Shown here piece by piece: positions 10,104-21,018 of a DNA stretch of 64,000 bases; position 1 is the stretch's first letter, and each line of letters begins with the position of its first letter. This DNA is from Chitinophaga tropicalis (GTDB taxonomy: Bacteria > Bacteroidota > Bacteroidia > Chitinophagales > Chitinophagaceae). A model generated the notes under the pieces. That model had not been told where the DNA came from. It ran no database searches and saw only the letters and a program-made list of their open reading frames with translations. A program made the translations under genes and the position numbers. The stretch lies in NCBI RefSeq assembly GCF_009758205.1, contig NZ_WRXN01000013.1, forward strand, positions 124,001 through 188,000, in the 5' to 3' direction.

Positions 10104-13100
10104 ATGGAAGAGTTATTAAGGACCCTGAAGCGGAATAATATTGCTGTTTCCCTGGATAAAAGCGACCTGAAAGTGAAGTTCAATGGTACAGCGCTTCCTG
10201 CAGACCTGGTCAGACAATTGAAAGACAATAAAGCCTCACTGATCAAATACCTGTCCGGATTAAATAAAGAAGCTGCCACCGGTCATATCGGGAAGGCTGC
10301 AACTGCGGATCATTACCCATTATCTTCTTCACAGCGTAGGGTGTGGATGGTGAGTCAGCTGGAAGATGGCAACAGGGCCTATAATATGCCGGGTGTATTC
10401 CTTTTCGAGGGCAACTTTGATCTGTCTGCATTTTCCCGTGCGCTGGATGCGCTGATTGCCCGCCATGAAAGCCTGCGTACAGTATTCCGGGAAGTGGAGG
10501 ATGAGGCCAGGCAGTTTATCCTTCTGCCGCATGAGGCGGGGTTCAGGGTAGATTACCGGGACCTCCGGGAAGAAGGGGACAGGGACAGCAAGGCAAAGGA
10601 ACTGATACAGGCTGCGCTGGTAGCCCCTTTTAACCTGTCCACCGGACCTTTGCTGAGAGTGGGTCTATACCGGATAGCAGATGACAGGCATGTGTTTGTA
10701 TACGTAATGCACCATATTATCAGTGATGGATGGTCCCTGAATATCATGATCAGGGAGCTGTTCTCACTCTATAACGCTTATACCGGCAATGCAGGAGAAG
10801 AGTTATTACCGCTGCGTATTCAATATAAGGATTATGCAGTCTGGCAGCAGGAACAGCTGAGTGACGAAAAGCTGTCAGCCCATCAATCGTATTGGCTTAA
10901 ACAATTTGAAGGCACGCTGCCGGTCATAGATTTTCCGACCGACTATGAACGTCCGGCAATGAAGACCTATAACGGGCGGTTACAAAGCTGGTATATTGCG
11001 CCTGCATTGAGCAAAGGCATAAAAGCACTTAGCCAGGAACAGGGAGGGACCTTGTTTATGGGGTTGCTGGCGGCCATCAATGTGCTGATGTACCGTTATA
11101 CAGGCCAGGAAGACCAGATCATAGGTACTCCTGTTGCGGGCAGGGAACATGCTGACCTGGAAGACCAGATCGGTTTTTACCTGAATACACTGGCGCTGAG
11201 AGCAAAGTTCAGCGGCAGTCATACCTTCCGTGAACTGCTGGAAAATGTCCGGCAGGTTACGCTGGCAGCATATGAGCACCAGGTATACCCGTTTGATAAA
11301 CTGGTAGATGAGCTGCACCTTAAAAGAGACCTGAGCAGGGGGGTATTGTTCGATGTGATGATCCTGCTGCAGAATACCCAACAGGCAGAGGCGATAGGCA
11401 GAGAAGCTGAGCAGACGCTCGGCGATATCCGGATAAAAGGATATGGAGGTGGAGAGTCTGTAGTGAGTAAGTATGATCTTACTTTTTATTTTACCGAAGT
11501 ACAGGACACAATAAGGCTGGATATAGAATACAATAACGATCTCTTCAATGCTGCTACCATTGAGCGGCTGGAGGCATATTTTGAGCAGCTGCTGGCAGCT
11601 GCAACAGCAGCTCCGGAGAGGACCATCGATGAGCTGGTTTTCATGAACACAGGTTCACAGCTTATAGAAGGCGGGCATGATACTATAACAGAGTTTGCCT
11701 GCACTCACCATCAGGAACGTTTATGGTTTATTGATCAGTTTGAGAAGAACTACCTGTACCAGGGCAGTCCTGTATATCATAACCTGCCATTGATAGTGCG
11801 GTTCAATGAAAAGCCGGATATCGGGCTGCTCAATGACAGTATCAGGAAATGTATTGACAGGTATGCTATCCTGCGTACGACGGTTGTGAACAGGAACAGT
11901 GTGCCTTTCCAGGTAACCGGCCCCGGTACCTTTGATGGACTGAAGGTGCAGCACGTGGCTGGCAGCGCCCGGGACAGGGCTTGTGTGATCAGGCATTGCC
12001 TGACAGCAATAGAACAGCCCATGGAGATTGACAGCGAATCGCTGGTGCGTTTTAACCTGCTGGAGTTTGAAGATGGTGGTTGGGTATTTGTAATAACAGC
12101 TCATCATCTCATAGCAGACCGGCAGTCGCTACGCCTGCTCTTCAATGAGATCACGGCTCATTACTGTGGTACTCCCGTTACGAATGAGGGACAACTACAA
12201 TACGCTGATCTTGCGGTATGGCAGAAAGGCCTGCCGGCAGATGCACTGGCTCCCTTGTCTGTTTACTGGAAAAAGAAGCTGAAAGACGCTCCTGTGTTAT
12301 ACCTTGATACAGATAACGAGCGCGAGCATATACATATTTACAGTGCAGCGGAACAACAAAAGATCTTAACACCCGAGTTGTCAGCCCGGGTCCATGCTTT
12401 TTGCAATGACCGTAATATAACTCCCTTTACCTTTCTGCTGACGGCCTTCAATACATTGTTATACCGCTATACAGGCAGTGATGAGATAGTGATCGGAACA
12501 CTTTACCCCAACAGGGACAATGAAGCAGTAAAGGCTGTTATAGGCCCTGTTGCCAACCTGCTTACCCTGAAAAGCGAGGTGAAACCTGGCGTTAGCTTCA
12601 GAGAGCTCCTGCAGCAGGTTGCATCGGATTATCAGCGCGCTGTGGAATGCGCAGCCGTTCCGTTTGAAAAAGTGGTGCTGGATGTTAACCCCGGCAAGGA
12701 TATGAGCCGCACAGCGCTTTTCGACATAATGATACATTATGAAAAGGAAGAGCATGCATTTGACATAGTAGAGCTGAACTACGGGTTAGGCAAATATGAC
12801 TTTAACCTGCTGATAAAGGATGGCAGCCACCTGGAATTTTTCCTCACTTACAATGAAAGATATTTTGGCAGTGCGCGTATAGAGCGACTGCTGGAGCATT
12901 ACACAGGTATTATCGAAGCAGCGCTGAATGGATATGAAAGCGCTGTAAGCGGTTTTCCTTACCTGGCGCCGGCGGAAACAGCGCAGCTGCTGCATGGTTT
13001 TAATGAAACAGGTACAGCTTATCCACGGGAGAAAACCATTGTACACCTGTTTGAAGAGCAGGTAGCGCTTACTCCAGACAACATTGCGGTAGTATTTGAA

Positions 13101-16100
13101 GACACTACACTTACCTACCGCGAGCTGAATGAACAGGCTAACCGCCTGGGTAAATACCTGCGTACCGTTTATGGCATCAGGCCGGATGACCTGGTAGGGA
13201 TAAAGCTGGACCGGTCAGAAAAGATGATCATCGCTATACTGGGTATACTGAAATCCGGCGGGGCTTATGTGCCTGTTGAACCGGATTACCCGCAGGACCG
13301 TATAGACTTTATGCTGTCAGACAGCGGATGCAGGGTATTGATAGACCCGGTGGAATGGGCAAAGTTTGAGGCGCAGGCAGATAAATATGCCGCTGTGAAT
13401 CCGCCGGTGGTAAACCTGCCTGGTGATCTTGCCTATGTCATTTATACCTCAGGTACTACAGGTAAACCTAAGGGCACATTGATAGAACATAACAATGTTG
13501 TTCGCCTCTTTAAGACAGAGAAACAGCTGTATGATTTTAAACCCACCGATGTATGGACCGTGTTCCATTCCTACTGTTTTGATTTCTCTGTATGGGAGAT
13601 GTATGGCGCGCTGCTTTATGGCGGTAAAGTAGTGGTAGTACCTGCTATCACAGCCAAAGATCCGGATGCTTTTATAGACCTGTTATGCCGGGAAGGCGTG
13701 ACAGTACTTAACCAGACACCTTCTGCATTTGATAACCTGGTGCGCCACGAGTTGGCAAGACCTTCTGCCGCATTGAAGCTGCGTTATGTGATATTCGGAG
13801 GGGAGGCACTTAATCCCGGGAACCTGAAAGAATGGAGAAAGAGATATCCCGGTACCTGTCTTGTTAACATGTATGGTATCACGGAAACGACCGTGCATGT
13901 CACGTTTAAAGAAATTACAGAAAAAGAAATAGAGAGAGGCAGCAGTAATATAGGAATGCCTATACCCACACTGCGTTGCTATGTACTGGACCAACACCAG
14001 CAATTGCTGCCGGTGGGCACCTCCGGCGAATTGTATGTAGGCGGTGAAGGGGTATCAAGAGGTTACCTGAACCGGGAGGAGCTGACAGCCAGACGGTTTA
14101 TTGAAAGCCCGTTTAATCGCGGTGAGCGTTTGTACCGTTCTGGCGACAAAGTGAAGCTGCTGGAGAACGGGGAGATGGAATATATTGGCCGTATAGACAA
14201 CCAGGTAAAGATCCGTGGTTATCGTATAGAGCTGGGAGAGGTAGAGAATGTACTTCGCCGTTATGAAAAGATAGATGATGTGGTAGTGCTTGCCAGGAAG
14301 GATGATCGTGGAGAAACTTCACTGGTAGCTTATGTGGTGAGCAGGGAGCAGCTGAATGTTACAGCGCTTCGTCTGGCCCTGGCACAATATTTACCTGCCT
14401 ATATGCTGCCTGGTTATTTTGTACAGCTGGAGCGGCTGCCACTTACTTCAAACGGAAAAATAGACAAGAAGAACCTTCCAGATCCGGCGGGCATGGACCT
14501 GTCAGCAGGCACTACTTACGTAGCGCCAAGGAACGCAACTGAAGCGAAGCTGGCTGCCATCTGGCAGGAGGTGCTGGATAGGGAGAGCGTAAGCATAACG
14601 GATAATTTCTTCGAATTGGGAGGACATAGTCTGAAGGCTACCCGTCTGACCAACCTGATACATAAGGAATTTGATATCAGGATAGCGTTGAGGGACATAT
14701 TTACCAAGCCGGTACTGGAAGAACAGGCGCTCCTGGTGGCTAATGCAGGCAAAAGCGCATTTACGGCCATATCTCCGGCGCCCGTGCAGCCGCATTATCC
14801 ATTATCTTCTTCACAGCGCAGGATATGGATGCTATGCCAGCTGGAAGGCAGCAGCACAGCATATAACATGCCTGGGGCCTTTGTGTTTGAGGGGGCGCTT
14901 GACCGTACAGCGCTTAGTTATGCGCTCAGTACGCTGGTAGCCCGCCATGAAAGTCTGCGTACTGTATTCAGGGAAACTGAAGCAGGGGAGATCAGGCAAT
15001 TTATACTGCAGCCGGAAATGGCTGGTATCAGCCTGGCCTACAATGATCTCAGGGATGCAGCAGATACTGAAAGGCAGGCAGAAAGACAGGTGCAGAAGAT
15101 GCTGGCGGCTCCCTTTGACCTGGCGCAAGGCCCATTGCTGAGGGCTGGTTTGTACAGGGTAGCCGGCAACAAATGGTTTTTCGGTTACGTGATGCACCAT
15201 ATCATCAGCGACGGATGGTCAATGAATATATTGATGAATGAGCTGTTGCAATGTTATAATGCTGCCTGCAAAGAGCAGGAAGCAGCCTTACCCCATCTGA
15301 ACATCCAATATAAAGACTATGCCGTATGGCAGCAGGAACAGCTTGCAGGAGACATCCTTAACGGGCACAGGGCCTGGTGGCTGGAACAGTTCAAAGGAGA
15401 GCTGCCGGTGCTGGAATTACCGGCAGACAGGCCCCGCCCTGTAATAAAGACATATCATGGCGGTACTGTGCATAAAGAGATAGGTAAAGAACCTACCCGG
15501 CAGCTCAGGCGTATTGTGCAGGAAGAAAGCAGCACCCTGTTCATGGGAATACTGGCAGCCGTTAATGTATTGTTGCACAGGTATTCAGGTCAGGATGACA
15601 TTATTATTGGTAGTCCTATAGCCGGCAGAACACATGATGATCTCAAAGACCAGATCGGTTTTTATGTAAATACGTTAGCACTCAGGACCCGGTTCAGCAA
15701 AGAAGACAGTTATCTTGGATTGCTGTCGGCCGTTAAACAGGCAACCCTGGGAGCATATGAGCACCAGGTATATCCTTTTGATGAACTTGTAGACGAACTT
15801 CGTCTTCAACGTGATACCAGTCGCAGTCCGCTGTTTGACGTCATGGTAATGCTGCAGAATAATGAAGCCGGAAACAGTGGCGCAGAGCAGGGTATGGAGC
15901 ATGTTATTGTCAGGCAATATGGAAATACGGAAGAGATAGTCAGCAAATTTGACCTGACCTTCAATTTCGTGGAAGCCGGCGATACCCTGCAGATAGACAT
16001 AGAGTACAACCGTGATATTTATGAAGCAGACACGGTAGCGCGCATGGCAAATCACCTGGAGCAGTTGTTTACCGCTGTTACAGCCAATCCACATCAGCCG

Positions 16101-17969
16101 GTAAGTCAGCTGAACTACCTGGACCACGCAGAGCAGGAACAGCTTTTAATTACATTCAACCAGGCGGCATCTGTTTATCCTGCTGACAAAACGGTGATAG
16201 ACCTGTTTGAAGAGCAGGTTTATAAAACGCCCGATGACACGGCGGTTATATTCGGCGAAACATCCCTTAGCTACAGGAAGCTGAATGAACAGGCTAACCG
16301 GCTGGCCAGCTATCTAAGATCTGTATACCGGCTGGAGCCCAACGATCTTGTTGCTATAAAGCAGGACCGTAGTGAATGGATGATCATATCCATACTGGGA
16401 GTGTTGAAGTCAGGTGCCGCTTATGTGCCCGTAGATCCTGCATATCCTGCAGACCGTATTGAGTACCTGCTCTCCGATAGTGGCTGTAAAGTGCTGATAG
16501 ATGAGGCAGAGCTCAACCGCTTCAGGGCAGAGGCAGACGGGTATTCTCCCAGGGATATGAAAATGATACAGCACGCAGACCACCTGGCATATGTGATCTA
16601 TACATCCGGCTCTACCGGGTTGCCCAAGGGATGTACTGTTACATGCAGCAACCTGTCCGGTTATATCCAGTGGGCCAACAGCTATTATTTCAACGAAACC
16701 GGACCGGCCAGTTTCGGGCTATATACATCTCTTTCCTTTGACCTTACGGTAACGAGTATCTTCTGTCCGCTTACACAGGGAGGCAGGCTATTCGTTTACA
16801 GGCAGGATGAGGAGCTGCCTTCCATACTGGAGCACAGCTTTAGCCCGGAGAGCGGTATAAACTGTATCAAGCTCACGCCTTCCCATATTCATATACTGAA
16901 GCAGCTGGACATCCACGCAACGTCTGTTCAATGCGCCATAGTAGGTGGAGAAGATGTAACTCCTGAACAGGTGAACATCCTGAAATCCATCAGCCAGGGC
17001 ATCAGGATATATAACGAATACGGGCCAACGGAAGCCACTGTTGGCTGTATAGTGAAAGAGCTGGAACCCGATACCCGTATCCTGATCGGTAAACCAATTT
17101 CCGGTACCGGCATATATATCCTGGATGATGAACTGGCGCTTTGCCCGGTGGGTATTCCCGGTGAGATATTTATCCGTGGTACGGGCGTAGCAAAAGGCTA
17201 CCTGAACAAACCGGAGCTGACCAGGCAGAAGTTCTTACCGGACCCTTTCGCAGGGAAGAGCGCTATGTATAGAACGGGCGACCTGGCAAGATGGCTGCCC
17301 GACGGAGATATTGAGTTCTTTGGCCGGAAGGACGACCAGGTAAAGATCCGCGGTCACCGGATAGAATTGGGTGAGATAGAAAGTGCGCTGCAGGATTACC
17401 CTGGTATCAATGCCGCCGCTGTTATTGCAAGGGCTGGTAAAGACGGGCAGAAAGAGCTGGTAGCATATATAACAGGAGTGCACACACTGAGCACATCAGA
17501 AATACGCGCTTTCCTGGTACGGTCGCTGCCGGTATACATGCTGCCTGACCATTATGTGCAGCTGGAAACACTGCCGTTGACACAGAATGGTAAAGTGGAC
17601 CGGAAAAGGTTGCCTGATCCCGGAGATGCAAGACTTACCACCGGCCAGGCATATGAGGCCCCACGGAATGAAAAGGAAGCATGCCTGGTAGCTGTATGGC
17701 AGGAAGTGCTGGGAGATATGCCGATAGGGATCAATGATAACTTTTTTGACCTCGGTGGTAATTCCATGAAGCTGATGAAAATGGTAGGGCTGTTAAACAA
17801 GACATTGGGTTGCAGGATATCTGTGGTGTCAGCATTCCGGTTTCCCAGTATTGCGGCCCTGGCAGCGTACCTGGGGGCGGCAGAACAGCAGGATATGCAG
17901 GCCGGGGCAGAAGAAGACCAGCGCTCTGTAGATATCATGGAAGAGACTTTTTCCCTGTTAAACGAGTAA
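10104..17969 (+). CDS. Nonribosomal peptide synthetase 2: docking-C-C*-A(Thr)-PCP-C-A(Asn)-PCP
   Basis: A 2621-residue NRPS. Order by residue: TubC-like docking domain 1-55, nearly the same as in NRPS-1; C domain about 70-520 (HHIISDGWS); a second condensation-like domain C* about 530-955 directly behind it, with no A or PCP between; A1 about 978-1460; PCP about 1480-1545 (GGHSLKA); C about 1560-1990 (HHIISDGWS); A2 about 2030-2500; PCP about 2520-2590 (GGNSMK). C* keeps the fold motifs (HQERLWF, DRYAILRTT, YADLAVW, IGPVANLL) but its active-site motif is HHLIADR, with Arg for Gly. A1 pocket residues read DFWNIGMVH plus Lys (Thr). A2 reads DLTKIGEVG plus Lys, one step from the standard Asn code DLTKLGEVGK. 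No E or TE domain is present. The last PCP hands over to the KS of the PKS 4 bp downstream. C* may recruit an oxygenase or dehydrate Ser/Thr (inference). Confidence 0.96.
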   Translation: MEELLRTLKRNNIAVSLDKSDLKVKFNGTALPADLVRQLKDNKASLIKYLSGLNKEAATGHIGKAATADHYPLSSSQRRVWMVSQLEDGNRAYNMPGVFLFEGNFDLSAFSRALDALIARHESLRTVFREVEDEARQFILLPHEAGFRVDYRDLREEGDRDSKAKELIQAALVAPFNLSTGPLLRVGLYRIADDRHVFVYVMHHIISDGWSLNIMIRELFSLYNAYTGNAGEELLPLRIQYKDYAVWQQEQLSDEKLSAHQSYWLKQFEGTLPVIDFPTDYERPAMKTYNGRLQSWYIAPALSKGIKALSQEQGGTLFMGLLAAINVLMYRYTGQEDQIIGTPVAGREHADLEDQIGFYLNTLALRAKFSGSHTFRELLENVRQVTLAAYEHQVYPFDKLVDELHLKRDLSRGVLFDVMILLQNTQQAEAIGREAEQTLGDIRIKGYGGGESVVSKYDLTFYFTEVQDTIRLDIEYNNDLFNAATIERLEAYFEQLLAAATAAPERTIDELVFMNTGSQLIEGGHDTITEFACTHHQERLWFIDQFEKNYLYQGSPVYHNLPLIVRFNEKPDIGLLNDSIRKCIDRYAILRTTVVNRNSVPFQVTGPGTFDGLKVQHVAGSARDRACVIRHCLTAIEQPMEIDSESLVRFNLLEFEDGGWVFVITAHHLIADRQSLRLLFNEITAHYCGTPVTNEGQLQYADLAVWQKGLPADALAPLSVYWKKKLKDAPVLYLDTDNEREHIHIYSAAEQQKILTPELSARVHAFCNDRNITPFTFLLTAFNTLLYRYTGSDEIVIGTLYPNRDNEAVKAVIGPVANLLTLKSEVKPGVSFRELLQQVASDYQRAVECAAVPFEKVVLDVNPGKDMSRTALFDIMIHYEKEEHAFDIVELNYGLGKYDFNLLIKDGSHLEFFLTYNERYFGSARIERLLEHYTGIIEAALNGYESAVSGFPYLAPAETAQLLHGFNETGTAYPREKTIVHLFEEQVALTPDNIAVVFEDTTLTYRELNEQANRLGKYLRTVYGIRPDDLVGIKLDRSEKMIIAILGILKSGGAYVPVEPDYPQDRIDFMLSDSGCRVLIDPVEWAKFEAQADKYAAVNPPVVNLPGDLAYVIYTSGTTGKPKGTLIEHNNVVRLFKTEKQLYDFKPTDVWTVFHSYCFDFSVWEMYGALLYGGKVVVVPAITAKDPDAFIDLLCREGVTVLNQTPSAFDNLVRHELARPSAALKLRYVIFGGEALNPGNLKEWRKRYPGTCLVNMYGITETTVHVTFKEITEKEIERGSSNIGMPIPTLRCYVLDQHQQLLPVGTSGELYVGGEGVSRGYLNREELTARRFIESPFNRGERLYRSGDKVKLLENGEMEYIGRIDNQVKIRGYRIELGEVENVLRRYEKIDDVVVLARKDDRGETSLVAYVVSREQLNVTALRLALAQYLPAYMLPGYFVQLERLPLTSNGKIDKKNLPDPAGMDLSAGTTYVAPRNATEAKLAAIWQEVLDRESVSITDNFFELGGHSLKATRLTNLIHKEFDIRIALRDIFTKPVLEEQALLVANAGKSAFTAISPAPVQPHYPLSSSQRRIWMLCQLEGSSTAYNMPGAFVFEGALDRTALSYALSTLVARHESLRTVFRETEAGEIRQFILQPEMAGISLAYNDLRDAADTERQAERQVQKMLAAPFDLAQGPLLRAGLYRVAGNKWFFGYVMHHIISDGWSMNILMNELLQCYNAACKEQEAALPHLNIQYKDYAVWQQEQLAGDILNGHRAWWLEQFKGELPVLELPADRPRPVIKTYHGGTVHKEIGKEPTRQLRRIVQEESSTLFMGILAAVNVLLHRYSGQDDIIIGSPIAGRTHDDLKDQIGFYVNTLALRTRFSKEDSYLGLLSAVKQATLGAYEHQVYPFDELVDELRLQRDTSRSPLFDVMVMLQNNEAGNSGAEQGMEHVIVRQYGNTEEIVSKFDLTFNFVEAGDTLQIDIEYNRDIYEADTVARMANHLEQLFTAVTANPHQPVSQLNYLDHAEQEQLLITFNQAASVYPADKTVIDLFEEQVYKTPDDTAVIFGETSLSYRKLNEQANRLASYLRSVYRLEPNDLVAIKQDRSEWMIISILGVLKSGAAYVPVDPAYPADRIEYLLSDSGCKVLIDEAELNRFRAEADGYSPRDMKMIQHADHLAYVIYTSGSTGLPKGCTVTCSNLSGYIQWANSYYFNETGPASFGLYTSLSFDLTVTSIFCPLTQGGRLFVYRQDEELPSILEHSFSPESGINCIKLTPSHIHILKQLDIHATSVQCAIVGGEDVTPEQVNILKSISQGIRIYNEYGPTEATVGCIVKELEPDTRILIGKPISGTGIYILDDELALCPVGIPGEIFIRGTGVAKGYLNKPELTRQKFLPDPFAGKSAMYRTGDLARWLPDGDIEFFGRKDDQVKIRGHRIELGEIESALQDYPGINAAAVIARAGKDGQKELVAYITGVHTLSTSEIRAFLVRSLPVYMLPDHYVQLETLPLTQNGKVDRKRLPDPGDARLTTGQAYEAPRNEKEACLVAVWQEVLGDMPIGINDNFFDLGGNSMKLMKMVGLLNKTLGCRISVVSAFRFPSIAALAAYLGAAEQQDMQAGAEEDQRSVDIMEETFSLLNE
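13005..14475 (+). repeat. Thr-type A domain, duplicated copy 2 (pair with 2880-4350)
   Basis: This is the partner of the NRPS-1 Thr adenylation region, at an offset of 10125 bp and with the same pocket residues. It differs mostly by silent changes. Confidence 0.8.
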
Positions 17970-17973
17970 CAAG

Positions 17974-20900
17974 ATGACGAATAATCAGAAATATACCGGA
18001 TTAGAGATAGCAATAGTCGGGATGGCATGCCGCTTTCCCGGCGCCCGTAACTGGCGGGAATTCTGGGATAACCTGTCCGCCGGTGAAGAATCCATCCGCT
18101 TCCTGTCTGAAGAAGAGCTGGCAGCACTTGGCGTGGACAGGAGCACCTTTGAAGACGGGCGGTTTGTGAACGCTGTTGCCCGGCTGCAGGACAAGGATGT
18201 ATTTGATCATTCTTTCTTTGGCTACAGACCGGACGATGCCAGTATCATGAATCCCGTACACAGGATCTTTCATGAATGTGTGTGGGAGGCGCTGGAAGAT
18301 GCAGGATATGATCCGCAGCAGCAAAAAGGAGGAATTGGCTTATATGTTGGTGCAGGAGATGATTCCAACTGGAAGCTCTATGCGGGTATCCGGAACAGGG
18401 ACCGCAAGCTGGACGAGATCACTTTCAATAACCTGGTCAGCAAGGACTTTCTTGCCTCCCTGCTGGCATATAAACTGAACCTGAAAGGCCCTGTTTTTTC
18501 TGTTAATACAACCTGTTCAACGTCGCTGGTAGCTGTCAGCCTGGCCTGTAAAAGCCTTCTGCTGGGAGAGGCAAAGATGGCGCTGGCAGGCGGAATTACG
18601 ATCAGGACCAGCAAGGAGCGCGGGTACTTCTATAAAGAAGGAATGATCCTCTCCCGCGATGGCCACTGTAAAGCTTTTGACAAAGAGGCCAGTGGTACGG
18701 TTTCCGGTGAAGGCGCCGGTGTAGTGGTACTGAAAAGACTGGCGGATGCTATTGCTGACCGGGACCATATTTACTGTGTGATCAAAGGCAGCGCCATCAA
18801 TAACGATGGCAGCAGGAAGGTGGGATTTACCGCCTCCAGCGTGGAAGGACAGGCGGAATGTATTGCCAGGGCGCATAAGTTTGCCAGGGTAGAGCCGCAT
18901 ACCATCAGCTACGTTGAAGCGCATGGAACAGGTACCCTGCTGGGAGATCCCATAGAAATAGAGGCTTTGAATATCGCCTTCGGTAAAGACAAGACATCAC
19001 CTATTGCCATCGGCTCTGTAAAAACAAACATAGGCCACCTGGATACGGCGGCCGGCGTGGCAGGCCTGATCAAAACGGCCCTCAGCCTGAAACATAAAAA
19101 GATACCTGCCAGTCTTCACTTTACAGCGCCTAACCCGGAGATAGATTTTGACGGAGGCCCTTTTTATGTGAACGACCATCTGCAGGAATGGAAACGGAAT
19201 GATGCTGCACCACTCCGCGCCGGTATCAGCTCTTTCGGAATAGGCGGTACCAATGTACATGCCGTGCTGGAAGAAGCGCCGGCGCCGCAGGCCACAGATC
19301 CGGAACGCACCTATAAACTGCTGACCGTATCAGCGAAAACAGAAGGATCGCTGGGCCGTTACCTGGATAGCCTGCAGGACTTCCTGCTGAAGGAGCCGGG
19401 AACCAACCTGGGAGATCTGTCCTATACCTTACAGGCCGGGCGGAAACATTTCACGTGGCGGCAATCACTGGTGTACCGCGACCGTGAAGACCTGTTAAGC
19501 CAGCTGCAGGACAGCCGTAACAAAGGCCTGTTTGTACGCAGCCAGGAACGTAACGGAGGGCTGGTATTCCTGTTCCCCGGCCAGGGCTCCCAGTACCGTG
19601 AAATGGGCAGGGACCTGTATGCCGGAGAGCCGGTGTTCCGCCAGGAAATGGACCGCGGTTTTTCGATCATAGAGAAGCTGACGGGAGAAGATTTCCGAGA
19701 AGTATTGTTCCCCTCATCACCGGAAGATACCCGTATCAATGATACGCGTTATACCCAGGCGCTGATCTTCCTGGTTTCCTATTCGCTGTCCCGCGTATTG
19801 CAGGGCATGGGAATCAAACCCCGTTATATGCTTGGTCACAGCATAGGAGAATATGTAGCCGCCTGTATGAGCGGCGTGTTCAGCTTTGAAGATGGTTTAC
19901 GGCTGGTACTGAAGAGAGGAGCGCTGATGGGCAGTGTTGAGAAAGGAATCATGGTAAGCGTGGGCATGAGTGCCGGGCAGGCCACATCGTACCTGGAGAC
20001 AGGTATTTCACTGGCAGCAGTGAATGGCCCTGAGCAGGTAGTTTTTTCCGGCGAGCCATCACAGATGGCCTCATTGATGGATAAACTCTCTGCCGCAGAT
20101 ATACCCCATGTGAAGCTTCATACCTCCCATGCCTTTCATTCATCGATGCAGGACCCCATCCTGGAAGCGTTCCGTTCAGAGCTGGAACAGGTAACGTTCA
20201 ATAAGCCTGAGCTTCCGTTCGTGTCTAACCTGACAGGAGGCCTGATCAGTGCGGAGCAGGCCTGCAGTGCTGATTACTGGGTACGTCACCTGCGTGAGAC
20301 AGTGCAGTTCAGCCAGGGAGTGACTACGTTACTTCAGCAGGGCAAAGGCCTGGTATTCCTTGAAGTGGGAGCCGGGGCTTCATTGTCCAAACTGGTTAAA
20401 CAGCATTTACCCGGCGTAACGGATGTACCGGTAGTGAACCTTGTGCGTGGAGTGAAGGAGGGTGCCGATGATGTACGTTACCTGAACAATGGTCTTGGCC
20501 AGCTGTGGAGCGCGGGAGTAAGTTTAGACTGGGATGCTTTTTACGGAGAGGAGCGTCGTAACCGCATTTCGTTGCCTGGCTACAGTTTTGAACCGGTGAA
20601 GTTCCCTACAGAGGTAGATCCTTTCGAAAGTGGATTCTTTTCGGCTGACGCAGTGGCAGTCACACTACAGGAAGAAGATACGCAGCGTGAATATGTGTTT
20701 GTCAAACAGGAACGGAATGGCCTTTCAACTGTTTACACAGCTCCTGCAACAGAAACAGAAGAAACGCTGACGGCACTGTTCGAAGATTTTTTTGGAATGG
20801 AAGGAATAGGAGTGGAGGACAATTTCTTTGAACTGGGAGGAGATTCATTGAAGGGAATGCTGTTATTGAGGAGAATAAAAAAGGAATGTGAGATCAACCT

Positions 20901-21018
20901 GGCGGTGAAAGACTTTTTTGACAGGCAGACCATACGCCAGATCGCACTTTATATAGATGACATCAAATTGTTGCTGGAAGAGAAAAGCAATGCTTCAAAC
21001 AAATCGTTTATTATATGA
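17974..21018 (+). CDS. Type I polyketide synthase module KS-AT-ACP
   Basis: A 1014-residue single PKS module. KS about residues 8-430 has Cys181 in NTTCSTSL and the His motifs VEAHGTGTLLGD and KTNIGHLDTAAG, so it looks active. AT about 520-840 has Ser623 in GHSIGEY, and HAFHS as the specificity motif, which points to malonyl-CoA. The ACP is about 930-995, with Ser958 in GGDSLKG. No KR, DH, ER or methyltransferase lies between AT and ACP, so the added C2 unit should stay a beta-ketone. It starts 4 bp after NRPS-2 and its TGA overlaps the ATG of NRPS-3 (ATGA), a sign of translational coupling. By position it extends the Asn-bearing chain and passes a 4-amino-3-oxo acyl unit to the Ser module of NRPS-3 (inference from colinearity). 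Confidence 0.96.
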   Translation: MTNNQKYTGLEIAIVGMACRFPGARNWREFWDNLSAGEESIRFLSEEELAALGVDRSTFEDGRFVNAVARLQDKDVFDHSFFGYRPDDASIMNPVHRIFHECVWEALEDAGYDPQQQKGGIGLYVGAGDDSNWKLYAGIRNRDRKLDEITFNNLVSKDFLASLLAYKLNLKGPVFSVNTTCSTSLVAVSLACKSLLLGEAKMALAGGITIRTSKERGYFYKEGMILSRDGHCKAFDKEASGTVSGEGAGVVVLKRLADAIADRDHIYCVIKGSAINNDGSRKVGFTASSVEGQAECIARAHKFARVEPHTISYVEAHGTGTLLGDPIEIEALNIAFGKDKTSPIAIGSVKTNIGHLDTAAGVAGLIKTALSLKHKKIPASLHFTAPNPEIDFDGGPFYVNDHLQEWKRNDAAPLRAGISSFGIGGTNVHAVLEEAPAPQATDPERTYKLLTVSAKTEGSLGRYLDSLQDFLLKEPGTNLGDLSYTLQAGRKHFTWRQSLVYRDREDLLSQLQDSRNKGLFVRSQERNGGLVFLFPGQGSQYREMGRDLYAGEPVFRQEMDRGFSIIEKLTGEDFREVLFPSSPEDTRINDTRYTQALIFLVSYSLSRVLQGMGIKPRYMLGHSIGEYVAACMSGVFSFEDGLRLVLKRGALMGSVEKGIMVSVGMSAGQATSYLETGISLAAVNGPEQVVFSGEPSQMASLMDKLSAADIPHVKLHTSHAFHSSMQDPILEAFRSELEQVTFNKPELPFVSNLTGGLISAEQACSADYWVRHLRETVQFSQGVTTLLQQGKGLVFLEVGAGASLSKLVKQHLPGVTDVPVVNLVRGVKEGADDVRYLNNGLGQLWSAGVSLDWDAFYGEERRNRISLPGYSFEPVKFPTEVDPFESGFFSADAVAVTLQEEDTQREYVFVKQERNGLSTVYTAPATETEETLTALFEDFFGMEGIGVEDNFFELGGDSLKGMLLLRRIKKECEINLAVKDFFDRQTIRQIALYIDDIKLLLEEKSNASNKSFII

